Assembly (NCBI GenBank): GCA_011390785.1
Contig: JAABRR010000004.1
Span: forward strand, 111,610 to 175,609
Length of the DNA: 64,000 nucleotides
Direction of reading: 5' to 3'
Source of the DNA: Sphingobacteriia bacterium
Lineage (GTDB): Bacteria > Bacteroidota > Bacteroidia > Bacteroidales > UBA7960
Of this stretch, positions 37,525 through 46,600 are shown piece after piece (the first letter of the stretch is position 1; each line of letters begins with the position of its first letter). The translations under genes were made by a program, and so were the position numbers. The notes under the pieces are model-generated. The model was not told where the DNA came from and did no database searches. It saw only the letters and a list, made by a program, of their open reading frames with translations.

Positions 37525-38172
37525 TTATTTATTGTGATCTGCAAGGAATTTTGCCAGTCCAATGTCTGTGAGTGGGTGTTTAAGCAGACCCAAAATCGGT
37601 TCAAGTGGGCAGGTAACAACATCTGCACCGGCTTCGGCACATTTTACAATATGAAGGCTGCTTCTTACACTGGCTGCTAAAACTTCGGTTTCAAAGCCAT
37701 GAATGGTATAAATATTAACGATCTGTTGAATCAGTTCTACTCCATCATAGGAGATATCATCCAGGCGACCCATAAACGGAGAAACGTATGATGCACCAGC
37801 TTTGGCTGCCAATATGGCTTGTCCCGGTGAAAAAACGAGAGTGCAGTTGGTGCGAATTCCTTTATCACTGAAATATTTTATTGCTTTAACACCTTCTCTT
37901 ATCATAGGTACTTTAACCACAATTTGAGGATGCAATTCGGCCAGCGCCAAACCCTCTTTAACGATACCATCAAAATCAGTCGAAATTACTTCTGCGCTGA
38001 TATCTCCCTTTACGATATTGCAGATATCAATGTAATGCTGCATGATTTTATCGTGGCCTTTGATACCTTCTTTAGCCATTAAGGATGGGTTGGTGGTTAC
38101 ACCGTCGAGAAGTCCAAGATCGTTGGCTTCCTTGATTTGTTCAAGGTTTGCTGTGTCAATAAAAAATTTCAT
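37525..38172 (-). CDS. Small transaldolase / fructose-6-phosphate aldolase
   Basis: 215 residues, the length of the FSA/TalC subfamily (not the ~320-residue TalB). Visible: [26 protein letters not shown], the Schiff-base Lys87 in [46 protein letters not shown] and [20 protein letters not shown]. These enzymes act in the non-oxidative pentose phosphate pathway (transaldolase) or split fructose 6-phosphate; sequence alone does not separate the two, and the Bacteroidota members are usually annotated as transaldolase. The SRP RNA gene lies just upstream on the same strand. Confidence 0.9.
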   Translation of the reverse strand: MKFFIDTANLEQIKEANDLGLLDGVTTNPSLMAKEGIKGHDKIMQHYIDICNIVKGDISAEVISTDFDGIVKEGLALAELHPQIVVKVPMIREGVKAIKYFSDKGIRTNCTLVFSPGQAILAAKAGASYVSPFMGRLDDISYDGVELIQQIVNIYTIHGFETEVLAASVRSSLHIVKCAEAGADVVTCPLEPILGLLKHPLTDIGLAKFLADHNK

Positions 38173-38214
38173 AGGGAAAAGTATTTAAGAATGGATAAAT
38201 AACCTGATAATCAT

Positions 38215-38312
38215 AAAAAAAGCAAGCCCGGCATCGCACCGCTACGACCGCCTACCCTTGCTACCTTCCGGTCCTGGGGGAGTTCAGCAGGAGCTGGTCG
38301 TACCAGACTTGC
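38215..38312 (-). ncRNA. ffs: 4.5S signal recognition particle RNA
   Basis: On the minus strand the conserved apical core CAGGACCGGAAGGTAGCA is present, flanked by CTGCTGAACTCCCC upstream and GGGTAGGCGGTCGTAGC downstream. Long-range pairing of GCAAG (5') with CTTGC (3') closes the hairpin, followed by a T-run (38215-38220) acting as a terminator. The 5' end is fixed near 38312 by the promoter at 38318-38347. Small SRP RNA of the Ffh particle. Confidence 0.93.
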
Positions 38313-38317
38313 GAGTG

Positions 38318-38347
38318 CAAAAGTATAAAAAAATGCGTAGTTGACAA
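38318..38347 (-). promoter_or_regulatory. Promoter of 4.5S RNA
   Basis: Minus strand: TTG (38345-38347), a 19-base spacer and TACTTTTG (38318-38325). The distance of about 5-6 bases to the RNA's 5' end agrees with a Bacteroidota -7 box. Confidence 0.75.
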
Positions 38348-38460
38348 GATTGTAATTCAAAAAAAATCCCATTCTTTGATTTTTAGCGTAACAGGTTTAA
38401 TTTTTCGTTTTTTATTTAAAATTGTAGTATAAACTGATAATATTTTTCAATCATAACTAT

Positions 38461-38468
38461 TATATTTG
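38461..38468 (+). promoter_or_regulatory. Promoter -7 box of the DUF4199 gene
   Basis: TATATTTG matches TAnnTTTG, about 55 bases upstream of the start at 38523. Confidence 0.45.
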
Positions 38469-38522
38469 TAATTGTTTCAAACATAATTCAATACATTTTA
38501 TTCTCTTAAACCTAAACAAATA

Positions 38523-39065
38523 ATGGAAACTACAGAAAGTAAACCACAAAGCGGAATGTTTAAACCTGCATTAATACATGCTGTAATGATTTCGGCTGTT
38601 CTTATCATTTATACCCTGATACTTTATTTGGCAGGACAGTTGCAAAACACTGCCCTTACATGGGTTTCAACAGGAATATCGTTTGCTGGTATTTTATATG
38701 CCCTTTTTAATTACAGGAATCAAAACCTGGGTGGGTATATTTCCTATGGAAAAGCTGTTTTATATGGTTTAATGGTTGGTTTTATGATAGGAATCTTTAC
38801 CGGAATTTTTACCTTTTTACTTTATGGTGTTATTTCGCCTGAGTTGGTAGAAGAAGCCCGGTTACTTGCTGAAACCGAAATGTACAGAGCCAATCCTGAT
38901 TTAACCTCTGATCAGGCTGATATGGCATTGAAATTTCAGTATATGTTTGTTAGTCCGGTGGGCCTACTTATAGCGAGCATATTCGGAGGTGCTTTACAGG
39001 GTGTAATTTTTGGTCTTATTGGCGGGCTGTTTGTTAAGAAAAAAGACCCAGATGCGTTTATGTAA
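38523..39065 (+). CDS. DUF4199 membrane protein
   Basis: 180 residues with four membrane segments (~18-38, 45-62, 80-105, 148-172) and a glycine-rich last segment (SIFGGALQGVIFGLIGGLFVKKK). The layout, FNYRNQNLGGYISYGKAVLYGLMVGFMIGIF, is that of the DUF4199 family found across Bacteroidota. No catalytic motif. Function unknown. Monocistronic; bidirectional terminator follows. Confidence 0.85.
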   Translation: METTESKPQSGMFKPALIHAVMISAVLIIYTLILYLAGQLQNTALTWVSTGISFAGILYALFNYRNQNLGGYISYGKAVLYGLMVGFMIGIFTGIFTFLLYGVISPELVEEARLLAETEMYRANPDLTSDQADMALKFQYMFVSPVGLLIASIFGGALQGVIFGLIGGLFVKKKDPDAFM

Positions 39066-39093
39066 TCCACAGAATTAAAATATTCCCAATGAA

Positions 39094-39140
39094 AAAATCC
39101 GAAGGCAATTATATTTGTGCCTTCGGATTTTCTTTTTTTT
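39094..39140. terminator. Bidirectional terminator
   Basis: Perfect 14-bp stem AAAATCCGAAGGCA / TGCCTTCGGATTTT with a 10-base loop and a run of eight Ts on the plus strand; serves the DUF4199 gene and the convergent lipoprotein gene. Confidence 0.92.
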
Positions 39141-39208
39141 TTAGCTACAATATCCCGATCTAAAAGTTTTATAAAAGGATAATAAGGTTGTAATTTTCAT
39201 AAATTGGG

Positions 39209-40555
39209 TTATTCTTCTTCCCCGGGAATATAAGGGCCTCTTACAAGTTCAAATTGAGGGGGGGAACCGGCAGCAGTGCAAATGTATTCGCAAGCAGGGA
39301 ATTCTCTTACCCAGTTATCGGCAAAGGTTTGGAAATTTACAAAATAATGCACGTCAATACCTCCCACCTGTGGTGTGGCATCTGGGTACTTATGTTGCAA
39401 CAACTTGACAATTCCCTCTTCAGCAATTCTGCGTAACATTTCTTCCATGGCTGCTTCAGCGCCCTCTGCATCATATATTGCACCCAGTTCAGTATCTGTG
39501 TAGCTTCCATCGTCTTCAGTATTTAATCTGCGTGCTATTAGTCTTACATCAAAGTTGGAGTAAAAAGCCGATGCTCCATAATAGTAACCAAAGTCGTTGT
39601 AAATCTCATGGGGTATGGGATCAATTTCAGCAAGAAACATATAATCATCACGGTTCATTTCAAACATTACCGTGGGGTCGAAAGCCCATCCGAGTTCACC
39701 AAAAATGTACTGCTCAGTTGTTTCTATGTAATAGGGTACTTTTTGCCAGACAGCTCCGTCAAAGTGATACTTGTCAATAATATTTGATGTATTGTTTCCA
39801 TTGTCGTATCGGTATTTTACAACCTGCTCAGTATTGGCAATGGCAGCAGGGAAAACAATATTCAAAATTGCCGGGAGATATTCTTCGGGCAGGAACATTT
39901 CGCTGAAACGCCTTTGCTGCGCAAGGGGGCCGTCCCAGTATTCGTAATCCTGATTTTGCAGTTCATAGCCCACATAGGGTATATCGGTAACAGTTTCCAA
40001 TAATAGCCATTCTGAACCATTAAACTCATAATCGTCAATATCAAGTCTCAACTCACCATTTTCATCAAATAGATAGATGATGGAAATTTGATCTCCTTCT
40101 TCTGATAAAGGGAATTTTTTCTGAAGAAAGAATGGAAGAAACTGATTGGCCGGTACATTTTCGCTAAAAGACCCATCAACATTAATAGAAGAGTAATCTG
40201 CATTGGTAAGCATATAACCAAAGCCGGCATCCCACCAATCGGGCTCGGTAAGAAAATGATTAAAGGTAACCAGAGCGCGGCTTTTTTCTCGATGGGTAAC
40301 AAATCTAACTTTCAGCACATCTGGAACAAATTGCATTGCTGGTAATTCATCGCTGAATGCCTTGTTGTTGGAAATAAAGCCTCCAAATCGAGTATAATCA
40401 GCATCTACCAGTGTATATTCAACTGGTTTTTCTTTATTATTAAATGGTACCTGATCATTATCGAGTTTTTCATAAAGGTCTGCATTAGGATCACATGCCA
40501 TAAGGCTCATTAATAGCAAAATGGGTAGGATTTTTATTTTTTTATACTTATTCAT
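39209..40555 (-). CDS. Lipoprotein with three tandem repeats, partner of TonB receptor
   Basis: 448 residues with a lipoprotein signal (LPILLLMSLMAC, Cys21). Three diverged repeats of ~55 residues are visible: at 46-98 (YTLVDADYTRF...FSDELPAMQFVPDVLKVRF), 113-165 (YMLTNADYSSI...FSENVPANQFLPFFLQKKF) and 196-252 (YELQNQDYEYW...RFSEMFLPEEYLPAILNIVF). The core pattern is Y-x-L-x-x-x-D-Y, then F-S-(D/E)-x-(L/V)-P-x-x-(Q/Y)-(F/Y)-(V/L)-P, with the last strand F-x-x-x-x. It is not a SusD. It starts 35 bases downstream of a TonB-dependent receptor stop, so it is probably the surface lipoprotein that catches ligand for that receptor. Ligand unknown. Confidence 0.8.
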   Translation of the reverse strand: MNKYKKIKILPILLLMSLMACDPNADLYEKLDNDQVPFNNKEKPVEYTLVDADYTRFGGFISNNKAFSDELPAMQFVPDVLKVRFVTHREKSRALVTFNHFLTEPDWWDAGFGYMLTNADYSSINVDGSFSENVPANQFLPFFLQKKFPLSEEGDQISIIYLFDENGELRLDIDDYEFNGSEWLLLETVTDIPYVGYELQNQDYEYWDGPLAQQRRFSEMFLPEEYLPAILNIVFPAAIANTEQVVKYRYDNGNNTSNIIDKYHFDGAVWQKVPYYIETTEQYIFGELGWAFDPTVMFEMNRDDYMFLAEIDPIPHEIYNDFGYYYGASAFYSNFDVRLIARRLNTEDDGSYTDTELGAIYDAEGAEAAMEEMLRRIAEEGIVKLLQHKYPDATPQVGGIDVHYFVNFQTFADNWVREFPACEYICTAAGSPPQFELVRGPYIPGEEE

Positions 40556-40590
40556 ATCTACTTATTTTCAGGAAATTAAAAAAGGTTTCT

Positions 40591-43311
40591 TTAAAATCTT
40601 ACATTAAAAGAGGCCGTCCAGGTGCGCCCCCATCCATAATAAACAACTGCTGAATCATAATTAAAGGTTCTACCATCGGTGGCATCTCTGATTACTGCTG
40701 TGTTTAGCAGATTGTTAATATTGGATGTAAGCTGTGCATCGAGTCCTGCAATCTTAAAACGATATCTAACGCCCAGGTCAATAAGTTGGTATGAAGGTAA
40801 TTGCCAAGAGTTAATTCCTTTATACCTTATATCTCCACGGTCTTCTACATTAAAATCAGCATACAACCTGTCGTAGTGATTAAAATCCATGCTTATTCTC
40901 AAATTTTCCAATATTTCATAGCTAAGACCTAATGCAGCTGTAGTTTGCGCTGAATTACCAACTTTCAGGCCCCCTGCGTATACTTCAACACTATCTATCA
41001 GTACCTGGTTTTCATCATATATTTCAGCCAACAGGTCATCTTTCCATTTCCAATCGCCGAAGGAGAACATACCTGTTACCTGCATTTTTCTTGTTGGGCG
41101 AAGGGTAAAGTCTATTTCGATACCCTGGTGTAAGGCATCCAGGCCAGAAATATTTGCAATCTGGTTTTGTCCCAGGTTCCTTACGAGCGACTTGTCGAGC
41201 CAGTTAGTGCGGTACAAAATAACATTGGCTGCTGCTTTTGCACCTCTGTAGCCATAGCCAATCTCTGCCGAGTTTACCTGTTCATTTTTTGCACCTGGGT
41301 TAAGATTGTTTGTAAATCCAACAAAAGCAAACCGATAAAAAGGTGCCCTGGTAAAATAACCGGCATTAACAAATACGTTATGATTTTGATTGATGTTATA
41401 ATTCGCCCCACCTTTAAAACTGTATGCTGTAAAATCGATCCACTCAGAAATGGGAGCTCCCATTGCCTGCATATTTACAATACTGTTGTATTGCGAAATA
41501 GCCTGATCGTAGGCGAGGGTATCATTTTGCCCTTGAGCAGCATTTGCATCTATCAATAATTGTTCGGCAGTATTTTCAAGTTCTGCTCTTTTTGGTGAAT
41601 CTTCACTAAAATAGGTAAAATAATCATGACGTCGATAAGCAGTGTTTGACAAGGTTGCCGAAACAAAGGCAGAGTAGCGGTCGGTAACATATTCTGCCTG
41701 AGTGAAAATACCTGCCCAGCCTACTTCACCCATATCATGATAGGCAATCTTATCTTTTTCTGCCAATCGGGCAAAAGGTTGCCGGTTTACGTTTCGTGAT
41801 CTCACTGTATCTGTGGCGTAAGTAACATCCTGATAATGTGTTCCGCCAAGTAAATCAGTAATTTCCTGGAAATGATAGCCGCGATAATACCTTAAATCCA
41901 GCCCACCGGTAAATCTGAAATTTCCTGTTTCATGCTGAAGAGTTGATAACATTCCGTACCAGTCGTGCTGATTAACAGCATTGGCAATTACTACTCTTGA
42001 ACCATCAGTATTTACAGCATTTTGTTCAAGCGCATAATTTAGATCAAGGTATCCATCGGGCGTTAATTGTGTAGCATCTGTAGGCAAACCTGTGTTTCTA
42101 TCAAACTGATACCAATCGCTTCTTTCACCAATAATTCTTCGCCCACCACCAGCAGAAAAAGATGCATAAATTGCAGTTGACAGGGTGGTTTCCGGGGTTA
42201 CCGACCAAAAATGGTTTAAAGATAATTGTGGTTTATGGTAGATATTGCTTGATGTAGCGTATTGTTGTCCATTGTAAAGACCTATGGATGGGTTATAGCG
42301 AATACCTCTGGGATGATCGCGATAGGTTTGGATTTGTTGCCTGGGCCATCGCTGATCGTGCCACTGGGGAGCGCCAAAGGCTGTAAAACTTAGAATATGC
42401 CGGTCGTTTACCTTTTTAGATGCATTGAGAAAGTACGACCATCCATCAAATGCGGTTCCATCAACAAAACCCTGGCCTGTGGTTCTGCCACCCAGGGCCG
42501 TAATAGCCCAGCCATTATCCATCATACCGGTAGAAAGAGTAATAGACCTTCGCTGATAGCCATCGTGGCCAAAACCGTACATTATATTTCCCCCTTTACG
42601 TGGGTCAACGGTTTGAGTTATAATATTTATGGTTCCACCTACCGAACTGATAGCCAGACGGGAAGCACCCATGCCTCTTTGTACCTGCATGGTTTGGGTT
42701 ACGTCTGATAGTCCAGCCCAGTTAGACCAATATACCCGTCCGTTTTCCATATCATTTACAGGTACACCATTGATCAAAACACCCAGGTTATTACTGTCAA
42801 AACCACGAAGATTGATGCGCCCATCGCCAAAACCACCACCATCTTTGGTTGCGTAAACACTGGGTGTAGATTTAAGGATTTCGGGAAACTCCTGTGATCC
42901 CAGCTTCTCGCTTATTACTTCGGCACTGATAGTAGAAATAGCTACCGGAGTTTCTCTATCACGAGCTATGCCTGATACTGATAAGACGAATTCCTGAAGA
43001 GTTTCCATTTGGGGTTGAAGTGATACGTTGACTGTTCTGGTTGATCCATCAAATTCAACTTCGAGAGTTTCCATACCTACAAATGAGTAGACAAGGATAG
43101 TTCCTGGTTCAACAGCCAGTTGGTATTGACCATTCATATCGGTTACTGTTCCGGTTGTAGTACCTTTTATAGTTACGTTAACACCTGGTAAGGTTTCCCC
43201 GTTATTTGCATCGGTAACTGTGCCAGATATTCCTACTTGCTGGGCTTCCAGTAATAAGGGAATAAATAAAAGAAGTAAACCTGCCGACCAAATTTTCATA
43301 AATTTTTGCAT
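40591..43311 (-). CDS. TonB-dependent receptor with carboxypeptidase-like N-domain
   Basis: 906 residues. Signal peptide (WSAGLLLLFIPLLLEAQ), carboxypeptidase-regulatory-like domain (~25-105, GISGTVTDANNGETLPGVNVTIKGTTTGTVTDMNG), plug (~120-235, SVSGIARDRETPVAISTI...INLRGFDSNNLGVLINGVPVNDMENGRVYWSNW...ISSVGGTINIIT) and a C-terminal barrel ending in Phe (WTASFNVRF). It lacks the strictly typical SusC signature (LMGRVAGV-like plug) and its neighbour is not SusD. Active outer-membrane uptake powered by TonB; ligand unknown. Followed by its repeat lipoprotein. A -7 box TAGATTTG lies at 43381-43388. An alternative start four codons in is possible. Confidence 0.9.
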   Translation of the reverse strand: MQKFMKIWSAGLLLLFIPLLLEAQQVGISGTVTDANNGETLPGVNVTIKGTTTGTVTDMNGQYQLAVEPGTILVYSFVGMETLEVEFDGSTRTVNVSLQPQMETLQEFVLSVSGIARDRETPVAISTISAEVISEKLGSQEFPEILKSTPSVYATKDGGGFGDGRINLRGFDSNNLGVLINGVPVNDMENGRVYWSNWAGLSDVTQTMQVQRGMGASRLAISSVGGTINIITQTVDPRKGGNIMYGFGHDGYQRRSITLSTGMMDNGWAITALGGRTTGQGFVDGTAFDGWSYFLNASKKVNDRHILSFTAFGAPQWHDQRWPRQQIQTYRDHPRGIRYNPSIGLYNGQQYATSSNIYHKPQLSLNHFWSVTPETTLSTAIYASFSAGGGRRIIGERSDWYQFDRNTGLPTDATQLTPDGYLDLNYALEQNAVNTDGSRVVIANAVNQHDWYGMLSTLQHETGNFRFTGGLDLRYYRGYHFQEITDLLGGTHYQDVTYATDTVRSRNVNRQPFARLAEKDKIAYHDMGEVGWAGIFTQAEYVTDRYSAFVSATLSNTAYRRHDYFTYFSEDSPKRAELENTAEQLLIDANAAQGQNDTLAYDQAISQYNSIVNMQAMGAPISEWIDFTAYSFKGGANYNINQNHNVFVNAGYFTRAPFYRFAFVGFTNNLNPGAKNEQVNSAEIGYGYRGAKAAANVILYRTNWLDKSLVRNLGQNQIANISGLDALHQGIEIDFTLRPTRKMQVTGMFSFGDWKWKDDLLAEIYDENQVLIDSVEVYAGGLKVGNSAQTTAALGLSYEILENLRISMDFNHYDRLYADFNVEDRGDIRYKGINSWQLPSYQLIDLGVRYRFKIAGLDAQLTSNINNLLNTAVIRDATDGRTFNYDSAVVYYGWGRTWTASFNVRF

Positions 43312-43380
43312 ATTGGCTTTTTAAGATTATTATGAATTATTGAAATTACTGCTTGGAATGATAGTTGGATTTATTTTGAG

Positions 43381-43388
43381 CAAATCTA
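43381..43388 (-). promoter_or_regulatory. Candidate -7 box of the TonB receptor/lipoprotein operon
   Basis: TAGATTTG on the minus strand, about 70 bases upstream of the receptor start. Confidence 0.4.
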
Positions 43389-43651
43389 CAAAATCAATTT
43401 AAAAGAGAGAAAAATATATTCTGATAAGTAATGCCTGCAAAAAACTTTTGGATTGATTTATTCATTAAAAAAATATAACTAATCCCATTTTGATTATTTA
43501 CTTATGTCTATCTGGTTGTATATTTAAATTTACTATTTTTAAAATGAAGTTGATTGACTTGATCATAATTAAATTTTTTCCCAGATTTTATATTATATAT
43601 TAAAATCGTTTTTCAGTAAGCTTTAAGTCAGGCCTGGAAAAACCTTATAAT

Positions 43652-43690
43652 AAAAAAGAGAGAACTCTATAATTAAGTTCTCTCTTTTTT
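43652..43690 (-). terminator. Terminator of clpC
   Basis: Perfect 15-bp stem AAAAAAGAGAGAACT / AGTTCTCTCTTTTTT with a 9-base loop, T-rich on both strands, 28 bases after the clpC stop. Confidence 0.9.
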
Positions 43691-43717
43691 TCTTTTTGAC
43701 TAATTATTGACAAAGAA

Positions 43718-46270
43718 TTACTCCTGATCCGTTTCTACTTTTTTCTTTGATTCAACAATAATTTCTTCATTATCAGCATCAAAGTCAACAAACATTTCGT
43801 CGCCTTCAGCTACTTTTGATTTAATGATTTCTTCAGCAAGCGGATCTTCGAGATATTTTTGTATAGCACGTTTCAAAGGCCTTGCACCGTATGCTGAATC
43901 CCATCCTTTATCAGCAATATATTCTTTGGCAGCATCTGAAAGAATAATTTTATATCCAAGTCCTTCAATTCTTTCATAAAGCTTTCTAAGTTCAATATCT
44001 ATTATTTTAAAGATATCTTCTTTCTCAAGATTTTCAAAAATAACGATATCATCAACACGATTAAGAAATTCAGGGGCGAAAGACTTTTTCAAAGCATTTT
44101 CAATAACACTCTGGGTATATTCTTTAGTTTTAGACTGCTTGGCAGTTGTATTAAATCCTACACCCATACCAAAATCTTTTAACTGACGAGAGCCAATATT
44201 CGATGTCATTATAATAATGGTATTCTTAAAGTCGATTTTTCTTCCAAGACTATCGGTTAGCTGACCATCATCGAGCATTTGAAGAAGCAGATGGAAAACA
44301 TCTGGATGTGCCTTCTCAATCTCATCAAGCAATAGAACAGAGTAGGGCTTTCTTCTTATTTTTTCAGTAAGTTGACCACCTTCCTCATATCCAACATATC
44401 CGGGAGGTGCACCGATTAAGCGGCTTACGGCAAATTTCTCCATATACTCGCTCATATCAATTCTTACTATGGCATCATCCGAATCAAATAAATGTTTTGA
44501 AAGAACCTTGGCCAGGTGAGTTTTACCAACACCGGTTGGTCCAAGGAAGATAAATGAACCAATTGGTTTGCCCGGATCTTTAAGTCCGGCCCGGTTCCTT
44601 CTAATAGATTGAACCACTTTTTTAATAGCATCATTTTGACCAATAACACTTTTCTCAAGGTCAGATTCCATACTGATTAGTCGCTGGCTTTCGTTTAAAG
44701 CAATCCGCTGTACCGGAACACCGGTCATCATTGAAACTACTTCCGATACATTTTGCTCTGTTACTACTTCGCGATGCAATTGTGACTCTTCTTCCCAAGC
44801 TCTTTTCTCTTTTTCCAGAAGATCCATTAGCTCACGTTCCTGATCTCGGAATTTAGCAGCCTGCTCATATTTTTGACTCTTAATTGCTTTGGTTTTTTCT
44901 TCTCTTACCAAATCAATACGCGATTCAATATTGATAATATTTTCCGGAACCCTGATATTTGTAATATGCACACGGGAACCAGCTTCGTCAAGTGCATCTA
45001 TAGCTTTATCTGGCAGGCACCGGTCTGTTACATAGCGGTTGGTTAGACTAACACAGGCTTTTATGGCTTCGGTAGAATAAGTAACAAGATGGTGGTCTTC
45101 ATACTTTTTCTTTATATTATTCAGAATTTCAACTGTTTCTGCTGCTGAAGTGGGATCAATAAGAACTTTCTGAAATCTTCTTTCCAAGGCACCATCTTTT
45201 TCAATATGCTGGCGGTACTCGTCGAGTGTGGTTGCTCCAATACATTGTATTTCTCCACGGGCAAGAGCAGGTTTGAACATATTTGATGCGTCAAGCGATC
45301 CACTTGCTCCGCCAGCTCCAACGATGGTATGCAATTCATCAATAAATAGAATTACATCAGGTGTTTTTTCCAACTCGTTCAGAAGAGCTTTCATGCGTTC
45401 TTCAAATTGACCACGATATTTTGTACCAGCCACAAGAGATGCGATATCGAGGGTAACAATTCTTTTATTAAACAATGCCCGCGATACTTTTCTCTGCACA
45501 ATTCTTAAGGCCAATCCTTCTGCAATTGCCGATTTACCTACACCGGGCTCGCCAATAAGTATAGGATTGTTTTTCTTTCTTCTTGAAAGAATCTGTGCAA
45601 TTCGCTCAAGTTCCTTTTCACGACCTACAACAGGATCCAAACGGTCTTCTTCAGCCGCTTTGGTAAGGTCACGGCCAAAATTGTCAAGCACTGGTGTTTT
45701 GGATTTATCTGAATATTTTTTAAATCCACTACTTCCCCCAAAGCCGCCGCCTTCTTGTGTGTCATCATCTTCACCAGAGCTGTGAGAAAGGTCGCCTCTT
45801 GGGGTAATACGGCCAGAAAGGCCATCACCAGGATGATCTTTTAAGTTTACAATCTCTTCTTTAACACTTTCATATTCGACGCCATTTTGAAGGAGCAGAC
45901 GCGTGGCAAGATTTTCTTTATCTTTTAAAATAGACAAAAGAAGGTGTTCAGTACCTATAACTTCACTATTAAAAACTTTTGCTTCAAGATAGGTTATTTT
46001 CAACACTCTTTCAGCTTGTTTAACCAAAGGTATATTTTCCACATTGCGTACCTTTTTCGAATCAGTTCGAATAGTTTTTTCTATTGTGGATTTAATTTTT
46101 TTAGGATCTATACCCAAATTGATTAATATTTGAATGGCCAGGCCTTCACCTTCTCTGATAATACCGAGCAACAGATGTTCAATACCTATATAATCGTTGC
46201 CATTTCGAATGGCCTCTTCACGACTATATGTTATAACATCTTTTACTCTTGGGGAAAATTTCGCTTCCAT
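43718..46270 (-). CDS. clpC: ATP-dependent Clp protease ATP-binding subunit ClpC
   Basis: 850 residues. Hsp100 unfoldase that feeds proteins to ClpP. Clp_N repeats (~1-140, FSPRVKDVITYSREEAIRNGNDYIGIEHLLLGI and VIGTEHLLLSIL), a glycine-rich linker (~165-190), AAA+ domain 1 with Walker A GEPGVGKSAIAEG (~240), a UVR-type middle region (REEKTKAIKSQKYEQAAKFRDQERELMD, ~430-460), then AAA+ domain 2 with GPTGVGKTHLA (~560) and a C-terminal D2-small domain. The UVR motif and lack of a long ClpB coiled-coil identify ClpC rather than ClpB. Divergent from gyrA; -7 box TACATTTG at 46317. Confidence 0.95.
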   Translation of the reverse strand: MEAKFSPRVKDVITYSREEAIRNGNDYIGIEHLLLGIIREGEGLAIQILINLGIDPKKIKSTIEKTIRTDSKKVRNVENIPLVKQAERVLKITYLEAKVFNSEVIGTEHLLLSILKDKENLATRLLLQNGVEYESVKEEIVNLKDHPGDGLSGRITPRGDLSHSSGEDDDTQEGGGFGGSSGFKKYSDKSKTPVLDNFGRDLTKAAEEDRLDPVVGREKELERIAQILSRRKKNNPILIGEPGVGKSAIAEGLALRIVQRKVSRALFNKRIVTLDIASLVAGTKYRGQFEERMKALLNELEKTPDVILFIDELHTIVGAGGASGSLDASNMFKPALARGEIQCIGATTLDEYRQHIEKDGALERRFQKVLIDPTSAAETVEILNNIKKKYEDHHLVTYSTEAIKACVSLTNRYVTDRCLPDKAIDALDEAGSRVHITNIRVPENIINIESRIDLVREEKTKAIKSQKYEQAAKFRDQERELMDLLEKEKRAWEEESQLHREVVTEQNVSEVVSMMTGVPVQRIALNESQRLISMESDLEKSVIGQNDAIKKVVQSIRRNRAGLKDPGKPIGSFIFLGPTGVGKTHLAKVLSKHLFDSDDAIVRIDMSEYMEKFAVSRLIGAPPGYVGYEEGGQLTEKIRRKPYSVLLLDEIEKAHPDVFHLLLQMLDDGQLTDSLGRKIDFKNTIIIMTSNIGSRQLKDFGMGVGFNTTAKQSKTKEYTQSVIENALKKSFAPEFLNRVDDIVIFENLEKEDIFKIIDIELRKLYERIEGLGYKIILSDAAKEYIADKGWDSAYGARPLKRAIQKYLEDPLAEEIIKSKVAEGDEMFVDFDADNEEIIVESKKKVETDQE

Positions 46271-46600
46271 AAGCTTAATATGATAAATTATTTAATTTAA
46301 TTCAAAAATTCAGTATCAAATGTAGATACAATATTAACTATTTACTCTCAAACTGCTACATTTTTATTCACAATAACTGTGAAACCAACCTTTGGAGTGA
46401 AATCAATTAAATTCCACAAGTATTAAAGAGAAGATTAGCGTCTCATTTTGAGAAAACATTTTATTAACAAAAAAAATGCCGTTTTGTTAGCAAATTGTTT
46501 GTTCAGACTAATTGTCATGTTAAGAAATTCGGCAAAAAAAGAGTAATTTCGTGCTCTAGAAATACTCACCAAATTGTTTGAACAACACTAAATATAAAGT
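46271..46600. other. Divergent clpC/gyrA promoter region
   Basis: Contains the clpC promoter box and a weaker gyrA box (TAATTTCG, 46544-46551, about 50 bases before the gyrA start; third T replaced by C at the end). No coding frame of interest. Confidence 0.55.
46317..46352 (-). promoter_or_regulatory. Promoter of clpC
   Basis: Minus strand: TTTG (46349-46352), 24-base spacer, TACATTTG (46317-46324); leader about 40 bases. The spacer is slightly longer than the usual 19-23. Confidence 0.45.

Larger units (their letters stand above)
43312..43717. other. Gene-free AT-rich spacer
   Basis: Holds the promoter box of the TonB receptor operon and the clpC terminator; nothing else recognised. Confidence 0.6.

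Noticed and set aside
43312..43717. Possible small gene in the spacer
   Set aside because: Only promoter box and terminator are supported; frames are short and AT-driven.
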